Shown: positions 1-8,006 of the stretch, piece by piece
Layout of the letters: each line of letters begins with the position of its first letter
How positions within the stretch are numbered: the stretch's first letter is position 1
Assembly: GCF_030345335.1 (NCBI RefSeq)
Contig: NZ_JAPVRC010000001.1
Coordinates: 434,001 to 498,000 of the forward strand
Length of the DNA stretch: 64,000 nucleotides
Direction of reading: 5' to 3'
DNA from: Halobacillus campisalis
GTDB lineage: Bacteria; Bacillota; Bacilli; Bacillales; Halobacillaceae
Program-made: the position numbers and the translations under genes
Notes under the pieces: generated by a model
What the model was told of the DNA's origin: nothing
The model's input: only the letters and a program-made list of their open reading frames with translations
The model's database searches: none

Positions 1-1
1 A

Positions 2-835
2 GCCAAATCCATAATCGATCGTGCACTAGACTCAGGTATCAATTACCTTGATACAGCCGACTTATATGATTTTGGTGAAAATGAGCGAATAGTAGGAAAA
101 GCGATAAAAGGAAGACGAGAAGATTTGGTTATCGGTTCAAAAGTGGGCAACAATTTCACCCCTGGTCAAGACGGGTGGACGTGGGACCCCTCCAAATCTC
201 ACATAAAAAGCGGCGTCAAAGATAGTCTTCAGCGTCTAGGTACAGATTATATCGATTTGTACCAGCTGCATGGCGGAACAATCGATGATCCCATAGATGA
301 GACCATTGAAGCGTTTGATGAATTAAAGCAAGAAGGACTTATTAGAGAATACGGAATTTCTTCCATTCGACCGAATGTCATAAGAGAGTTCGTGGAAAAA
401 TCTAATATTGCCAGTGTCATGATGCAGTACAGCGCACTTGACCGCAGACCAGAAGAAGAAATTCTTAGTCTATTGAAAGAAAATGAAATCAGTGTGCTGG
501 CTCGCGGTCCTCTCGCAAAAGGAATGCTTTCTTCGAACGGAGAAGAAAAAGCAAAAGAGAAAGGTAAAGATGGTTTTCTGAGCTACAGCTATGAAGAGAT
601 ACTCGCCGTTGTGAAAAAATGGCAGGATTACAAAGCTCCTGAGCGTTCGTCTGAAGCTTTAGCTCTGCAATACATTCTTCACCATGATACAGTAGCTTCT
701 GCTGTATTTGGAGCAAGTTCAGTCGACCAGCTGCAAGATAATTTGAGTTATTTAGAAGCAGCCCCTTTGACAGAACAGATTTTCGGCGAGATCCAAGCGA
801 TGACAAAAGCCAATACGTACGATAAGCACAGGTAA
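2..835 (+). CDS. Aldo/keto reductase, YqkF-like (5' end outside window)
   Basis: NAD(P)H-dependent oxidoreductase of the aldo/keto reductase superfamily, cytosolic; substrate unknown. The reading frame is open from the first bases of the window, so the N-terminus is missing and the internal TTG at 125 is not a real start. 277 residues are visible. The catalytic tetrad can be followed: Asp and Tyr in LDTADLYDFGENE, Lys in VIGSKVGNN, and His in DLYQLHGG. The C-terminal part has the usual GASSVDQLQDN cofactor-binding segment. Synteny with the B. subtilis yqk genes downstream suggests the YqkF type. A strong hairpin terminator follows at once, so it ends its transcription unit. The family is certain; the exact subfamily is an inference. 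Confidence 0.92.
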   Translation, partial: AKSIIDRALDSGINYLDTADLYDFGENERIVGKAIKGRREDLVIGSKVGNNFTPGQDGWTWDPSKSHIKSGVKDSLQRLGTDYIDLYQLHGGTIDDPIDETIEAFDELKQEGLIREYGISSIRPNVIREFVEKSNIASVMMQYSALDRRPEEEILSLLKENEISVLARGPLAKGMLSSNGEEKAKEKGKDGFLSYSYEEILAVVKKWQDYKAPERSSEALALQYILHHDTVASAVFGASSVDQLQDNLSYLEAAPLTEQIFGEIQAMTKANTYDKHR

Positions 836-846
836 ATTAACTAAGT

Positions 847-884
847 AAAAAATGCGCAGAGACGGCTACTTCTGCGCATTTTTT
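847..884 (+). terminator. Rho-independent terminator after the aldo/keto reductase
   Basis: A 14-bp perfect inverted repeat (arms 847-860 and 871-884) with a 10-nt loop, ending in a T run. It lies 12 bases after the reductase stop codon. Confidence 0.9.
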
Positions 885-1077
885 ACTGTCTTCCTGATCG
901 CTCGTTCTCCGTTTCTCCTTCTCTACAATTTTCATTTTACGAATCTGGCTTTCAACGAATTGTAAGGAAAGTTGAGCACCAAATGGTCAAGCTTGAGAAA
1001 TAACTACTCGATAGGGTTTTCGTTCTTTATCAATACTGATAGAATGATAGGAATCAGAGAAAAAGTAGGTGTTTAAA

Positions 1078-1575
1078 ATGAAAGAAATCGAAGTGGAATT
1101 ACTAAAGCTAATTGAAAAAAATGCTAACTTAAAAGTTGAAAAAATCGCAAAGTTAATGGGTAAAAGTATAGATGAGGTTTCGGAGTTACTGCGTGATTTG
1201 GAAGAGAAAAAGGCCATTCTAGGCTATTCAACACTGATAGACTGGGCAAAAGTCTTAGATACAGAAGAAGTTACAGCAATGGTGGACGTCAAAGTGACAC
1301 CTGCACGTGGTGTTGGATTTGATAAAGTAGCTGAACGTATTTATCGGTTCCCAGAAGTGAAAGCAGTTTATTTAATGTCAGGTGCATACGACCTGTCAGT
1401 ATCTGTGAAAGGAAAAACGATGACAGAAATAGGTAAGTTTATTTCTGAAAAACTATCTGCTCTCGATTCTGTCTTATCGACGACAACACATTTTGTTTTG
1501 AAAAGGTATAAACATGACGGCATTATATTACATGATGATGATGACGATGATAAAAGAATTGTGGTATCACCATGA
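1078..1575 (+). CDS. alaR: Lrp/AsnC-family regulator, AlaR (YugG) type
   Basis: Leucine-responsive/AsnC-type DNA-binding regulator of 165 residues. An N-terminal helix-turn-helix (about 12-55, NLKVEKIAKLMGKSIDEVSE) is followed by an RAM effector-binding domain (about 65-140, with YLMSGAYDLSVSVKG). It overlaps the downstream aminotransferase by four bases (ATGA), so the two are translationally coupled. That is the arrangement of B. subtilis alaR-alaT (yugG-yugH), where AlaR governs the alanine transaminase. The ATG at 1078 was chosen because GTAGGTG lies about seven bases upstream; the GTG at 1069 has no convincing ribosome binding site. The C-terminus carries a run of six aspartates encoded by GAT/GAC repeats. 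The alanine role is inferred from the pairing. Confidence 0.87.
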   Translation: MKEIEVELLKLIEKNANLKVEKIAKLMGKSIDEVSELLRDLEEKKAILGYSTLIDWAKVLDTEEVTAMVDVKVTPARGVGFDKVAERIYRFPEVKAVYLMSGAYDLSVSVKGKTMTEIGKFISEKLSALDSVLSTTTHFVLKRYKHDGIILHDDDDDDKRIVVSP

Positions 1576-2738
1576 AGACAACTTCTTATATATCCAGGCA
1601 AGTTGAAAATTTGAAACCATCTGGAATCAGACGTTTTTTTGATTTGGCAGCACAGATGGATGATGTTATTTCTCTCGGAGTAGGCGAGCCGGATTTTGTT
1701 ACTCCCTGGAATTTTATCGAACAGAGTTTCCATGCGCTTGAACAGGGCTATACATCTTATACTGAAAATGCAGGTATGATTGAGCTGCGCGAGGAAATCA
1801 GCAACTATTTAAGTGGCAGTTTTCAATTGGATTACGATCCAAATGAACAGCTCGTTGTTACTGTCGGGGCCAGTCAGGCGATCGATTTAGCATTAAGGAC
1901 AGTGGTCGAGCCTGGAGATGAAGTAATTGTAGTTGAACCAAGCTTTGTAGCATACGTGCCGATCGTGAGTTTAGCAGGCGGAACTCCGGTTACGATTCAA
2001 ACCAAAGCGGAAGATGACTTCAAACTTAAACCAGAACAAGTCAAAGAAGCCATTACGCCAAAAACAAAAGCGATTATGCTCTGTAACCCAAATAACCCGA
2101 CTGGTACTTTCTTAAATAAAGAAGAGTTGCAACAGCTAGCGAAAGTTATTGAGAAAAATGACTTGCTTGTATTATCAGATGAAATTTATGCTGAGCTCAC
2201 ATATGATGATAATTACACGAGCTTCCCTTCCATTGAAAAAATGAAAGAGCGAACTATTTTGATCAGCGGGTTCTCTAAGGCATTCGCCATGACGGGCTGG
2301 CGGCTAGGCTACGCTGCTGGACCGGCCGATATCATAGCTGCTATGGTTAAAATCCACCAATACACGATGATGTGTGCGCCTACGATGGCTCAGCACGCTG
2401 CACTAGAAGCCATGAAAAATGGTCGCCAAAGTGTTCAGGAGATGACTGAAAGCTATAAACAAAGAAGGAATTTCATAGTGAGCAGCTTGAACGAAATTGG
2501 CTTGTCCTGCCCTAACCCGGGCGGCGCATTTTATGCCTTCCCTTCTATCAAGGAAACAGGATTATCGTCCGCAGAATTTGCGGAGCAGTTATTACAAGAA
2601 GAACAAGTGGCTGTCGTCCCTGGCGAAGTATTTGGATCTGGTGGTGAAGGTTACGTCCGCTGTTCTTATGCGACTTCTATTAAACAGCTTGATGAAGCGA
2701 TGGAGCGCATGAAAAGATTTGTAGAAAAAAGATTATAA
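1572..2738 (+). CDS. alaT: Class I/II PLP aminotransferase, alanine transaminase AlaT type
   Basis: Fold-type I PLP-dependent aminotransferase, 388 residues, full length. Visible signatures are GVGEPDF near the N-terminus, CNPNNPTGTFL, the DEIYAELTYD block, and the Schiff-base lysine in SGFSKAFAMTGWRLGY; a C-terminal Arg in YVRCSYA should bind the substrate carboxylate. Its start codon overlaps the stop of the Lrp-family gene, which argues for the YugH/AlaT orthologue that transfers amino groups between glutamate/2-oxoglutarate and pyruvate/alanine. Other specificities (aspartate, aromatic, PatA-like) cannot be excluded from sequence alone. A perfect terminator hairpin closes this two-gene operon. 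Confidence 0.88.
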   Translation: MKTTSYISRQVENLKPSGIRRFFDLAAQMDDVISLGVGEPDFVTPWNFIEQSFHALEQGYTSYTENAGMIELREEISNYLSGSFQLDYDPNEQLVVTVGASQAIDLALRTVVEPGDEVIVVEPSFVAYVPIVSLAGGTPVTIQTKAEDDFKLKPEQVKEAITPKTKAIMLCNPNNPTGTFLNKEELQQLAKVIEKNDLLVLSDEIYAELTYDDNYTSFPSIEKMKERTILISGFSKAFAMTGWRLGYAAGPADIIAAMVKIHQYTMMCAPTMAQHAALEAMKNGRQSVQEMTESYKQRRNFIVSSLNEIGLSCPNPGGAFYAFPSIKETGLSSAEFAEQLLQEEQVAVVPGEVFGSGGEGYVRCSYATSIKQLDEAMERMKRFVEKRL

Positions 2739-2742
2739 TCCC

Positions 2743-2778
2743 AAAAAGGAAATTCCGAATTCTCGGAATTTCCTTTTT
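2743..2778 (+). terminator. Terminator of alaR-alaT
   Basis: Perfect 16-bp inverted repeat (2743-2758 / 2763-2778) with a 4-nt loop and a T tract, five bases after the alaT stop. Confidence 0.92.
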
Positions 2779-2891
2779 TATGAAGAAAAATACACATTTA
2801 GATAAACGCTCCTTGAAGAGAAATGGAGAAGAACGAACGTCTCCTCTCCAAGTGCAATACTAACTATGCGTATTTATTGATTTTGTCTACT

Positions 2892-3110
2892 TTATTTTTT
2901 GAAATTCTCCCAATCCAACTCACTTTCTTCCAGTAACTCTTCGAAGCTTTTATTAGCTTCACGTTCTTTTTTCTGTTGAATTCTTTGCTGTCGTTCATTC
3001 TCTAAACGTTCATCTTCATGTTTTTTCAACTCTTCTTTCTTAGAGCGGAGTTTATTCAGCATATCATCATTCAATGAAAGGGACTCTTTTCCACCTTTAT
3101 GCTTACTCAT
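2892..3110 (-). CDS. yqkE: YqkE family small charged protein (DUF3886)
   Basis: 72-residue protein of unknown function, rich in Lys, Glu, Arg and Gln, and predicted to be one long alpha helix (KLRSKKEELKKHEDERLENE). It ends in a short acidic motif, ESELDWENFKK, typical of the YqkE/DUF3886 family of Bacillaceae. The start ATG overlaps the stop of the YqkB-like gene by four bases, so the two are coupled. No catalytic residues are visible. The family call rests on composition, length, C-terminal motif and position next to yqkB; the function is unknown. Confidence 0.8.
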   Translation of the reverse strand: MSKHKGGKESLSLNDDMLNKLRSKKEELKKHEDERLENERQQRIQQKKEREANKSFEELLEESELDWENFKK

Positions 3111-3451
3111 AATACCGCCTCTTTCTTAACACTTACTGTTGGAATGATCGGGTTCAGTACCCCTTCTGGACTGGATAACCGGAATGTATTTTTTATAAAA
3201 TCAAGCTTCATTTCTTTTCTGAAAAACGTAGCTTGCTGATGATCGATAATGACACTGTACTGTTCGTTTTCGACTCGATCATCTGTTTTATCATAATAGT
3301 TATTCGTTAAACGGATGGTAGGTAATCCATTGACCCCACACCCCATTCCTTCTGTATCATAATACAATCTCAAATAAGAATATTCTTCAATTTGAAGCAA
3401 TTTCAATTGCTCATGGGCTGCATCTGTGATGTTTAATTTCACTTTTATCAC
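3107..3451 (-). CDS. yqkB: HesB/IscA-like protein, YqkB type
   Basis: 114-residue protein of the HesB/YadR/YfhF-like superfamily (PF01521 fold), as in B. subtilis YqkB. It begins with the typical INITDAAHEQLK-like segment (here LNITDAAHEQLKLLQ) and has a YYDTEGMGCGVNGLPTIRL block. Only one Cys is present in that block and the C-terminal CxC of true A-type Fe-S carriers is absent (it ends LSSPEGVLNPIIPTV). A role as a classical cluster carrier is therefore doubtful. It is the first gene of a two-gene unit with yqkE. The ribosome binding site (AAAGAGGTGAT) is strong. Confidence 0.85.
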   Translation of the reverse strand: MIKVKLNITDAAHEQLKLLQIEEYSYLRLYYDTEGMGCGVNGLPTIRLTNNYYDKTDDRVENEQYSVIIDHQQATFFRKEMKLDFIKNTFRLSSPEGVLNPIIPTVSVKKEAVL

Positions 3452-3500
3452 CTCTTTCCATTATCCTAATTAATTTTCTTAAGCAATTCAAATCACACGT

Positions 3501-4292
3501 TTACTTTTTTCGGAATTGACTCTCTAACAATTTCTCCATAGCGGACGGCACGAGTTGATACAATTTGCTTCCTGTATTCATCCAGGCAGGCAAATTGATT
3601 TCACGGCAAGGAGTAAATAAGCTGTCGGCGATCTTATGAGCGACTTTGTTAGGGTCAAGCATAAATCGCTCTACTGCTTTTTGATACGCACCGGACGGAT
3701 CGGCTTGTGTAAAAAAATTAGTCTTTACCGGTCCGAGGTTCACCGATGTGACATAAACCCCCTGGTTCTTCACTTCCATTCTCAGCGCATTCGAGAAACC
3801 GAGAACAGCATGTTTAGACGCAGAATAGACAGCGGATTTCGGGGTCGCCATCTTCCCTGCTTGAGACGCAATATTTACGATATGACCTTTTCCATGTTGG
3901 AGTAATTCGGGCAGTACGTGGTGGGTCGTTCTGAAGACTGAAGTAACGTTGACAGACAGCATATTTTCTATATCTTCCCAATTTGATTCTGCTACTTCGC
4001 TAAACCTTCCAACTCCCGCATTATTTATGACAGCATCAACCGGTCCCTGTTCATCACGAATCTTCATAAGGATACTCTTCCACTCTTCATCTCTAGATAA
4101 ATCAGCACAATACCAATGCACTTCTCCACCAAATTTAACTTTGATCACTTCTGCTAACTTCTTCAAACGTTCTGAAGAACGAGCAGCTAATATCGGCTCC
4201 CCGCCCCGCATCGCTATATGAATGGCTAAATACATTCCTAATCCATTAGAAGCGCCTGTAACTAATATTTTTTTCCCTGATAATGATTTCAT
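3501..4292 (-). CDS. Short-chain dehydrogenase/reductase, YqjQ-like
   Basis: Classical SDR of 263 residues. The NAD(P)-binding glycine motif TGASNGLG lies at about 13-20, NNAGVG at about 90, and the catalytic Tyr and Lys are in YSASKHA (about 155-161), preceded by Ser in NIASQAGK. The C-terminal third (LPAWMNTGSKLYQLVPSAMEKLL) resembles the DltE/YqjQ branch, often linked to lipid or fatty acyl metabolism. It follows the MBL-fold gene after only four bases and must be co-transcribed with it. A FadR-like operator in front of that pair supports a lipid-related role, which is an inference. The true substrate is unknown. Confidence 0.88.
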   Translation of the reverse strand: MKSLSGKKILVTGASNGLGMYLAIHIAMRGGEPILAARSSERLKKLAEVIKVKFGGEVHWYCADLSRDEEWKSILMKIRDEQGPVDAVINNAGVGRFSEVAESNWEDIENMLSVNVTSVFRTTHHVLPELLQHGKGHIVNIASQAGKMATPKSAVYSASKHAVLGFSNALRMEVKNQGVYVTSVNLGPVKTNFFTQADPSGAYQKAVERFMLDPNKVAHKIADSLFTPCREINLPAWMNTGSKLYQLVPSAMEKLLESQFRKK

Positions 4293-4296
4293 AACC

Positions 4297-5262
4297 TCAC
4301 CTGTTTACATAATATTTTTTTAGTCTACCTTGATGGTTTACTTCTATTTGATTTGTTTCCTCGAGATAGTCAAGCTGTCCAATCGTTTCTGACATTGTGA
4401 GACCGAACTGTGTCGTAATGTGTTTAGGGAATAACTGCTCACAGACTTGAAAAGCTGTCAGCGGTCCGTTCACAAACATCTCCTTGACTTTAAGTGCCCG
4501 TTCCTCTTGCTTAAGAATCCGCTTTTCTATTAATTCGTCTACTCCATTGAAGGTTTTACCATGACCTGGATAAACAGTTGTTATCGGATATGCCAATAAC
4601 TTTTTCATAGATTGACGGTATTGAATTAAGGGTTTAGGGCGTGGTTCATTCGGCTGAAAAGGAGGCTCTAATAAAGGATTAGAAGAAATATGGAAGAGTA
4701 AATGATCTCCTCCTATCAGAGCCCCGTCTTCTTGTCTAAAAAAGGAAAGGTGGCTCTGCGCATGGCCAGGTGTTTCTATAACTCGCCACTCTTCATGATT
4801 AGGTATCGGGTCTCCCTCAAGTAATTCTATATTCAGTTTCCCTTCAGCTGTCCATTTCAAAGGCTTACGTAACCCTTTCAACAAGTGAAAGTATTCATTC
4901 GGCACCCCAGCTTCGCTATACATATCATGAAAAAATTGTTCGTACCTATCAAAAAATTTAGAATCACGCTCCAGCCAAGGTTTCAATTTAGGATGGCCGG
5001 CTATTCGACGAACGTTAGGAAAATTTTCAACGAGACCCATGTGGTCAGGATGATGATGCGTCAATACAACCTGTTCAATATCTTCAGGGGTGATGTTTAA
5101 TTCCAGAAGCTGCTTCTTCATGGATTCCCAGGCTTCTTCAGTTTTAACACCTGCATCAATTAAAGTCACCGCTTCCCCTTCCAGTACATATACATGCACA
5201 TCCCCTACAGCGTAAGGAGTAGGAATCGTCAGTTTATGGATCGTATCTTTTAAAGTTTTCAT
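4297..5262 (-). CDS. Metallo-beta-lactamase-fold hydrolase, YqjP-like
   Basis: 321-residue MBL-fold hydrolase. The first metal-binding motif is complete (THHHPDHMG, about residues 68-76). The other ligands are visible as GHAQSH, GGDHLL and PGHGKTF. After the hydrolase domain there is a C-terminal winged-helix-like extension (LTAFQVCEQLF...LDYLEETNQI), as in the YqjP/LACTB2-like group. It is the first gene of a pair with the SDR. A TACAAT -10 box at 5309-5314 (minus strand) and a palindrome just downstream precede the start. The reaction is unknown; a thioester or related acyl substrate is plausible from the operator and the partner. Confidence 0.87.
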   Translation of the reverse strand: MKTLKDTIHKLTIPTPYAVGDVHVYVLEGEAVTLIDAGVKTEEAWESMKKQLLELNITPEDIEQVVLTHHHPDHMGLVENFPNVRRIAGHPKLKPWLERDSKFFDRYEQFFHDMYSEAGVPNEYFHLLKGLRKPLKWTAEGKLNIELLEGDPIPNHEEWRVIETPGHAQSHLSFFRQEDGALIGGDHLLFHISSNPLLEPPFQPNEPRPKPLIQYRQSMKKLLAYPITTVYPGHGKTFNGVDELIEKRILKQEERALKVKEMFVNGPLTAFQVCEQLFPKHITTQFGLTMSETIGQLDYLEETNQIEVNHQGRLKKYYVNR

Positions 5263-5277
5263 AAAGAACCCCCAAAA

Positions 5278-5295
5278 TTAATGAATACTCATTCA
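5278..5295 (-). promoter_or_regulatory. FadR-type (TetR family) operator upstream of yqjP-yqjQ
   Basis: Read on the minus strand this is TGAATGAGTATTCATTAA. It matches the B. subtilis FadR (fatty acid degradation repressor) consensus TGAATGAMTANTCATTCA at all but two specified positions. It sits 16 bases above the yqjP start and just downstream of a TACAAT -10 element, a position fit for repression. That this strain's FadR binds here is inferred from the match. Confidence 0.72.
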
Positions 5296-5370
5296 TTTCG
5301 TTTCTTTTATTGTAGCATGATTAAAACGATTATCCTACGACTTAAAACAAGCACCTTTATTTATCCATTA

Positions 5371-5399
5371 TAAAAAACCGCCGGAAACCGACCGGCGGT
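5371..5399 (-). terminator. Terminator of the M20 peptidase gene
   Basis: 8-bp GC-rich stem (ACCGCCGG / CCGGCGGT) followed on the minus strand by six T residues, immediately after the stop codon at 5404. Confidence 0.9.
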
Positions 5400-5403
5400 A
5401 CGA

Positions 5404-7020
5404 TCAAGATTTAAATAATTGATGAATAGTACTAGTTAAAATCTGTGGAAGTTTTTCAAAGCTGTATGTCAGCTCAAGACGTTCTGTCCACTGGTGAGCA
5501 TCCTTGCCTAACGGACCGATATTAATAATCGGCATCGTCACGGACTCCATCAGATTTGATGGCAGGTTGAAACCTTTCCCCTGAATCGGCATTTGCTGGA
5601 CTAATTCATTTATAGAGGAACTCGTAGATACGGGACCTATAAAGCTCAAGTCTGACAAGCCAGGGAAATATTCCTGTGTCTGGACATCTACTCCAAAATG
5701 CTGTTTAGCATAGTCCATTGCAAACTTTGCCGTCTCTTTAATAAGAGGATCGTTATTTGATGAGACAGCCGGGTAAAATGGCGGACTATAAAACAGTACC
5801 ATCATCGGGGTTAAGTCTTTACAGAGAGCTGCCAAACTTTGGACGATAGTTGTAGAAAAATCACGATCGCCTTGATCACGCTGCTTGATGAGCAGATTGA
5901 TTCTTCTTTTGACCTCCCCTTCTCCATATCGAGAAACCGCAGCTTTATAAAGCTGATCGTAAGTCATTACTTGAATGGATGGATCAAACGTTGATTGCTG
6001 CTCATCTTGCATATAATATGAAGCTTGTTTATGATAATGCTCAATGATCTTCTCTTTCGCTCGATTCGCTGCTTTTAATAATTTAGCGTTGATATCGTTA
6101 ATGGACTGCTTCATATATAACACGTTATACATCGTGACAGCAGCCTGAGGAGTCTGAACAGAATATTCTTCTTTCAAATCTCTTTGCATTAAGCTTATTG
6201 GAGGAGGTGTTCTTTCCCCGTCTACTTCTTCAATGAACGCTTCATTCAGTTCAAGCTCTTTAGCTAAGTAACTAATCATCAAGTTAGCATTAAGCCCTCC
6301 GAAAGGCTCCCCTGCGTGAGTTTCTTTTCCATAGCAAAGAAAGCCGGGCAGCGCTTTGCCAATGGAACCGGTATACAAATAGTAAGATGGGTCCCCTGGG
6401 AACTTACTGAACATTGGTTCTGCATTTATTGCAGCCTTATAGTTAAGGTCGAACTTTTCCTGCATCTCATCAAGTACCGGGAGTGCGGCTAACATTCCTT
6501 CTGAATTCACCTCTTCATCAGGCACAGCAAGCAGCAGTAAATTGCCATCGAACTCTCCATCCATCGCTTTCTCGAGCAAGGATAGATGCACCGTCAACCC
6601 GGCTTTCATATCCATAGTACCTCTTCCAAAAATCCAATTGCCGGTTTTTAGGTCGCGAGCGGCTTCACCGGGTAGTTTATCGATGTTTTTATGTAACTCT
6701 TGAGTCAACTCTTTCGGGTAAAAAGCCAGGTTTTCCCAAGAACCATAATCCTGGACTGATACTACATCGGCATGTGCGATCAACACCAGTGTTTCTTTCG
6801 CTTCATCTTTTTTCACTAATGCTGATAGAAGCTGTCTGCCATCTTCTAAAGGATGCAGCTGTAAATGATCAGGATGTTTTTGATAATATTCATGATCACT
6901 TAGAATATAATTAAGGTACTCGAAAATAGCGATCTCTGCTTTAGTACCTGTTATACTAGGGTATTCAACTAGTGAACAAAGTAAATCCGTCAATTGCTGC
7001 TTCGTTTGCCATTTGTGCAT
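5404..7020 (-). CDS. M20-family metallopeptidase, YqjN/RocB-like
   Basis: 538-residue member of the M20 zinc peptidase/deacylase family, in the long RocB/YqjN branch. Metal-site landmarks are LIAHADVV (first His/Asp), GRGTMDMKAG (bridging Asp) and VPDEEVNSEG (catalytic Glu pair). A dimerisation insert lies in the middle. The family hydrolyses peptide or N-acyl amide bonds; RocB is linked to arginine use, but its biochemistry is unsettled. The gene stands alone between its own AAGGAG ribosome binding site and a terminator. It matches yqjN in position in the yqj synteny. The specific substrate cannot be read from the sequence. Confidence 0.85.
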   Translation of the reverse strand: MHKWQTKQQLTDLLCSLVEYPSITGTKAEIAIFEYLNYILSDHEYYQKHPDHLQLHPLEDGRQLLSALVKKDEAKETLVLIAHADVVSVQDYGSWENLAFYPKELTQELHKNIDKLPGEAARDLKTGNWIFGRGTMDMKAGLTVHLSLLEKAMDGEFDGNLLLLAVPDEEVNSEGMLAALPVLDEMQEKFDLNYKAAINAEPMFSKFPGDPSYYLYTGSIGKALPGFLCYGKETHAGEPFGGLNANLMISYLAKELELNEAFIEEVDGERTPPPISLMQRDLKEEYSVQTPQAAVTMYNVLYMKQSINDINAKLLKAANRAKEKIIEHYHKQASYYMQDEQQSTFDPSIQVMTYDQLYKAAVSRYGEGEVKRRINLLIKQRDQGDRDFSTTIVQSLAALCKDLTPMMVLFYSPPFYPAVSSNNDPLIKETAKFAMDYAKQHFGVDVQTQEYFPGLSDLSFIGPVSTSSSINELVQQMPIQGKGFNLPSNLMESVTMPIINIGPLGKDAHQWTERLELTYSFEKLPQILTSTIHQLFKS

Positions 7021-7256
7021 TAGAAACGCTCCTTTTTTAAGGTTCTGTTAGATGTCCTTGTTGATATCAAATTAAGACAATTTATTCGGTATAAGGTCGG
7101 TTACGAATCCCGATTACCCCGGACTCGTCTTCAACAATCCTGCCATAACGGTGAATAGATTTTTATGAAGAATCAATCATTATGTTAACCATCAATAATT
7201 TTATAAAACCATTTACCAAAGCTACAATAAACTTAAAAAGATCGTTGGTGATATTC

Positions 7257-8006
7257 ATGTCGAAAACTTTGATATATGCTCATAGAGGAGCAAGTAATCT
7301 AGCTCCAGAAAATACAATGCCTGCTTTTCAGCTAGCCTGCGAATCAGGAGCTGAAGGAATTGAAATTGATGTCCAGCTGACTAAAGATCGGGTACCCGTC
7401 ATTATCCATGATGAAAACGTCCGTAGAACTACGAACGGTACTGGTTTAGTTCAGGAATACACATGCGAGCAAATCAAGAAACTGGACGCTGGCAGCTGGT
7501 ATTCTACAAAATTTTCTGACTGTTCTATTGTAACATTGGATGAATTTCTTTGCTGGTTTAAAACTTTACCCATGTTACTAAATCTGGAACTGAAAACCAA
7601 CGTTATTGAATATAAAGGAATCGAACGCTTAGTCTATGATGCTCTGCAATCCCATCAAATGCTCGATCGCACCGTCATTTCCAGCTTCAACTTCAACAGT
7701 ATTAAGACGATAAATGAAATCGACCCGCACGTCCAAACAGCTTTTCTGACATCTAAAAAGCGTCACAATTTAGTGAAATTCGCAAAAAAGCTCGGAACGA
7801 CGTCCCTTCATGTCCGTTACAGATTATTAGATAAAAAGCTGGTGAAAGATTGTCATAAAAATAAATTATCGTTACGGGTCTATACCATAAATCGTCCGGC
7901 TGATATGAATAGATGCTTTAAATTGAAATGCGATGCTATTTTTACAGATTGTCCTTACGAAGCTGTGGAATACCGCACCCAAATCCAGAAATCGGAGAAA
8001 GAGTAA
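7257..8006 (+). CDS. Glycerophosphodiester phosphodiesterase (GDPD)
   Basis: Hydrolyses glycerophosphodiesters to glycerol 3-phosphate and an alcohol. 249 residues. The GDPD signature is complete: AHRGASNLAPENT with the catalytic His and Glu, EIDVQLTKD with metal ligands, and VIIHDENVRRTTNGTG with the second catalytic His. There is no signal peptide, so it should be cytosolic. The start at 7257 was preferred over upstream in-frame codons because GGTGAT lies at a good distance and the family starts just before HRGA. Its stop codon directly abuts the ATG of the next gene, a membrane glycosyltransferase, implying coupling. A link to glycolipid or teichoic acid turnover is an inference. Confidence 0.9.
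   Translation: MSKTLIYAHRGASNLAPENTMPAFQLACESGAEGIEIDVQLTKDRVPVIIHDENVRRTTNGTGLVQEYTCEQIKKLDAGSWYSTKFSDCSIVTLDEFLCWFKTLPMLLNLELKTNVIEYKGIERLVYDALQSHQMLDRTVISSFNFNSIKTINEIDPHVQTAFLTSKKRHNLVKFAKKLGTTSLHVRYRLLDKKLVKDCHKNKLSLRVYTINRPADMNRCFKLKCDAIFTDCPYEAVEYRTQIQKSEKE

Noticed and set aside
125-835. Aldo/keto reductase starting at the TTG at 125
   Set aside because: The frame is open and clearly homologous (LDTADLYDFGENE) from base 2, so the gene begins before the window.
1069-1077. GTG start for AlaR
   Set aside because: The ribosome binding site GTAGGTG overlaps this codon and fits the ATG at 1078.
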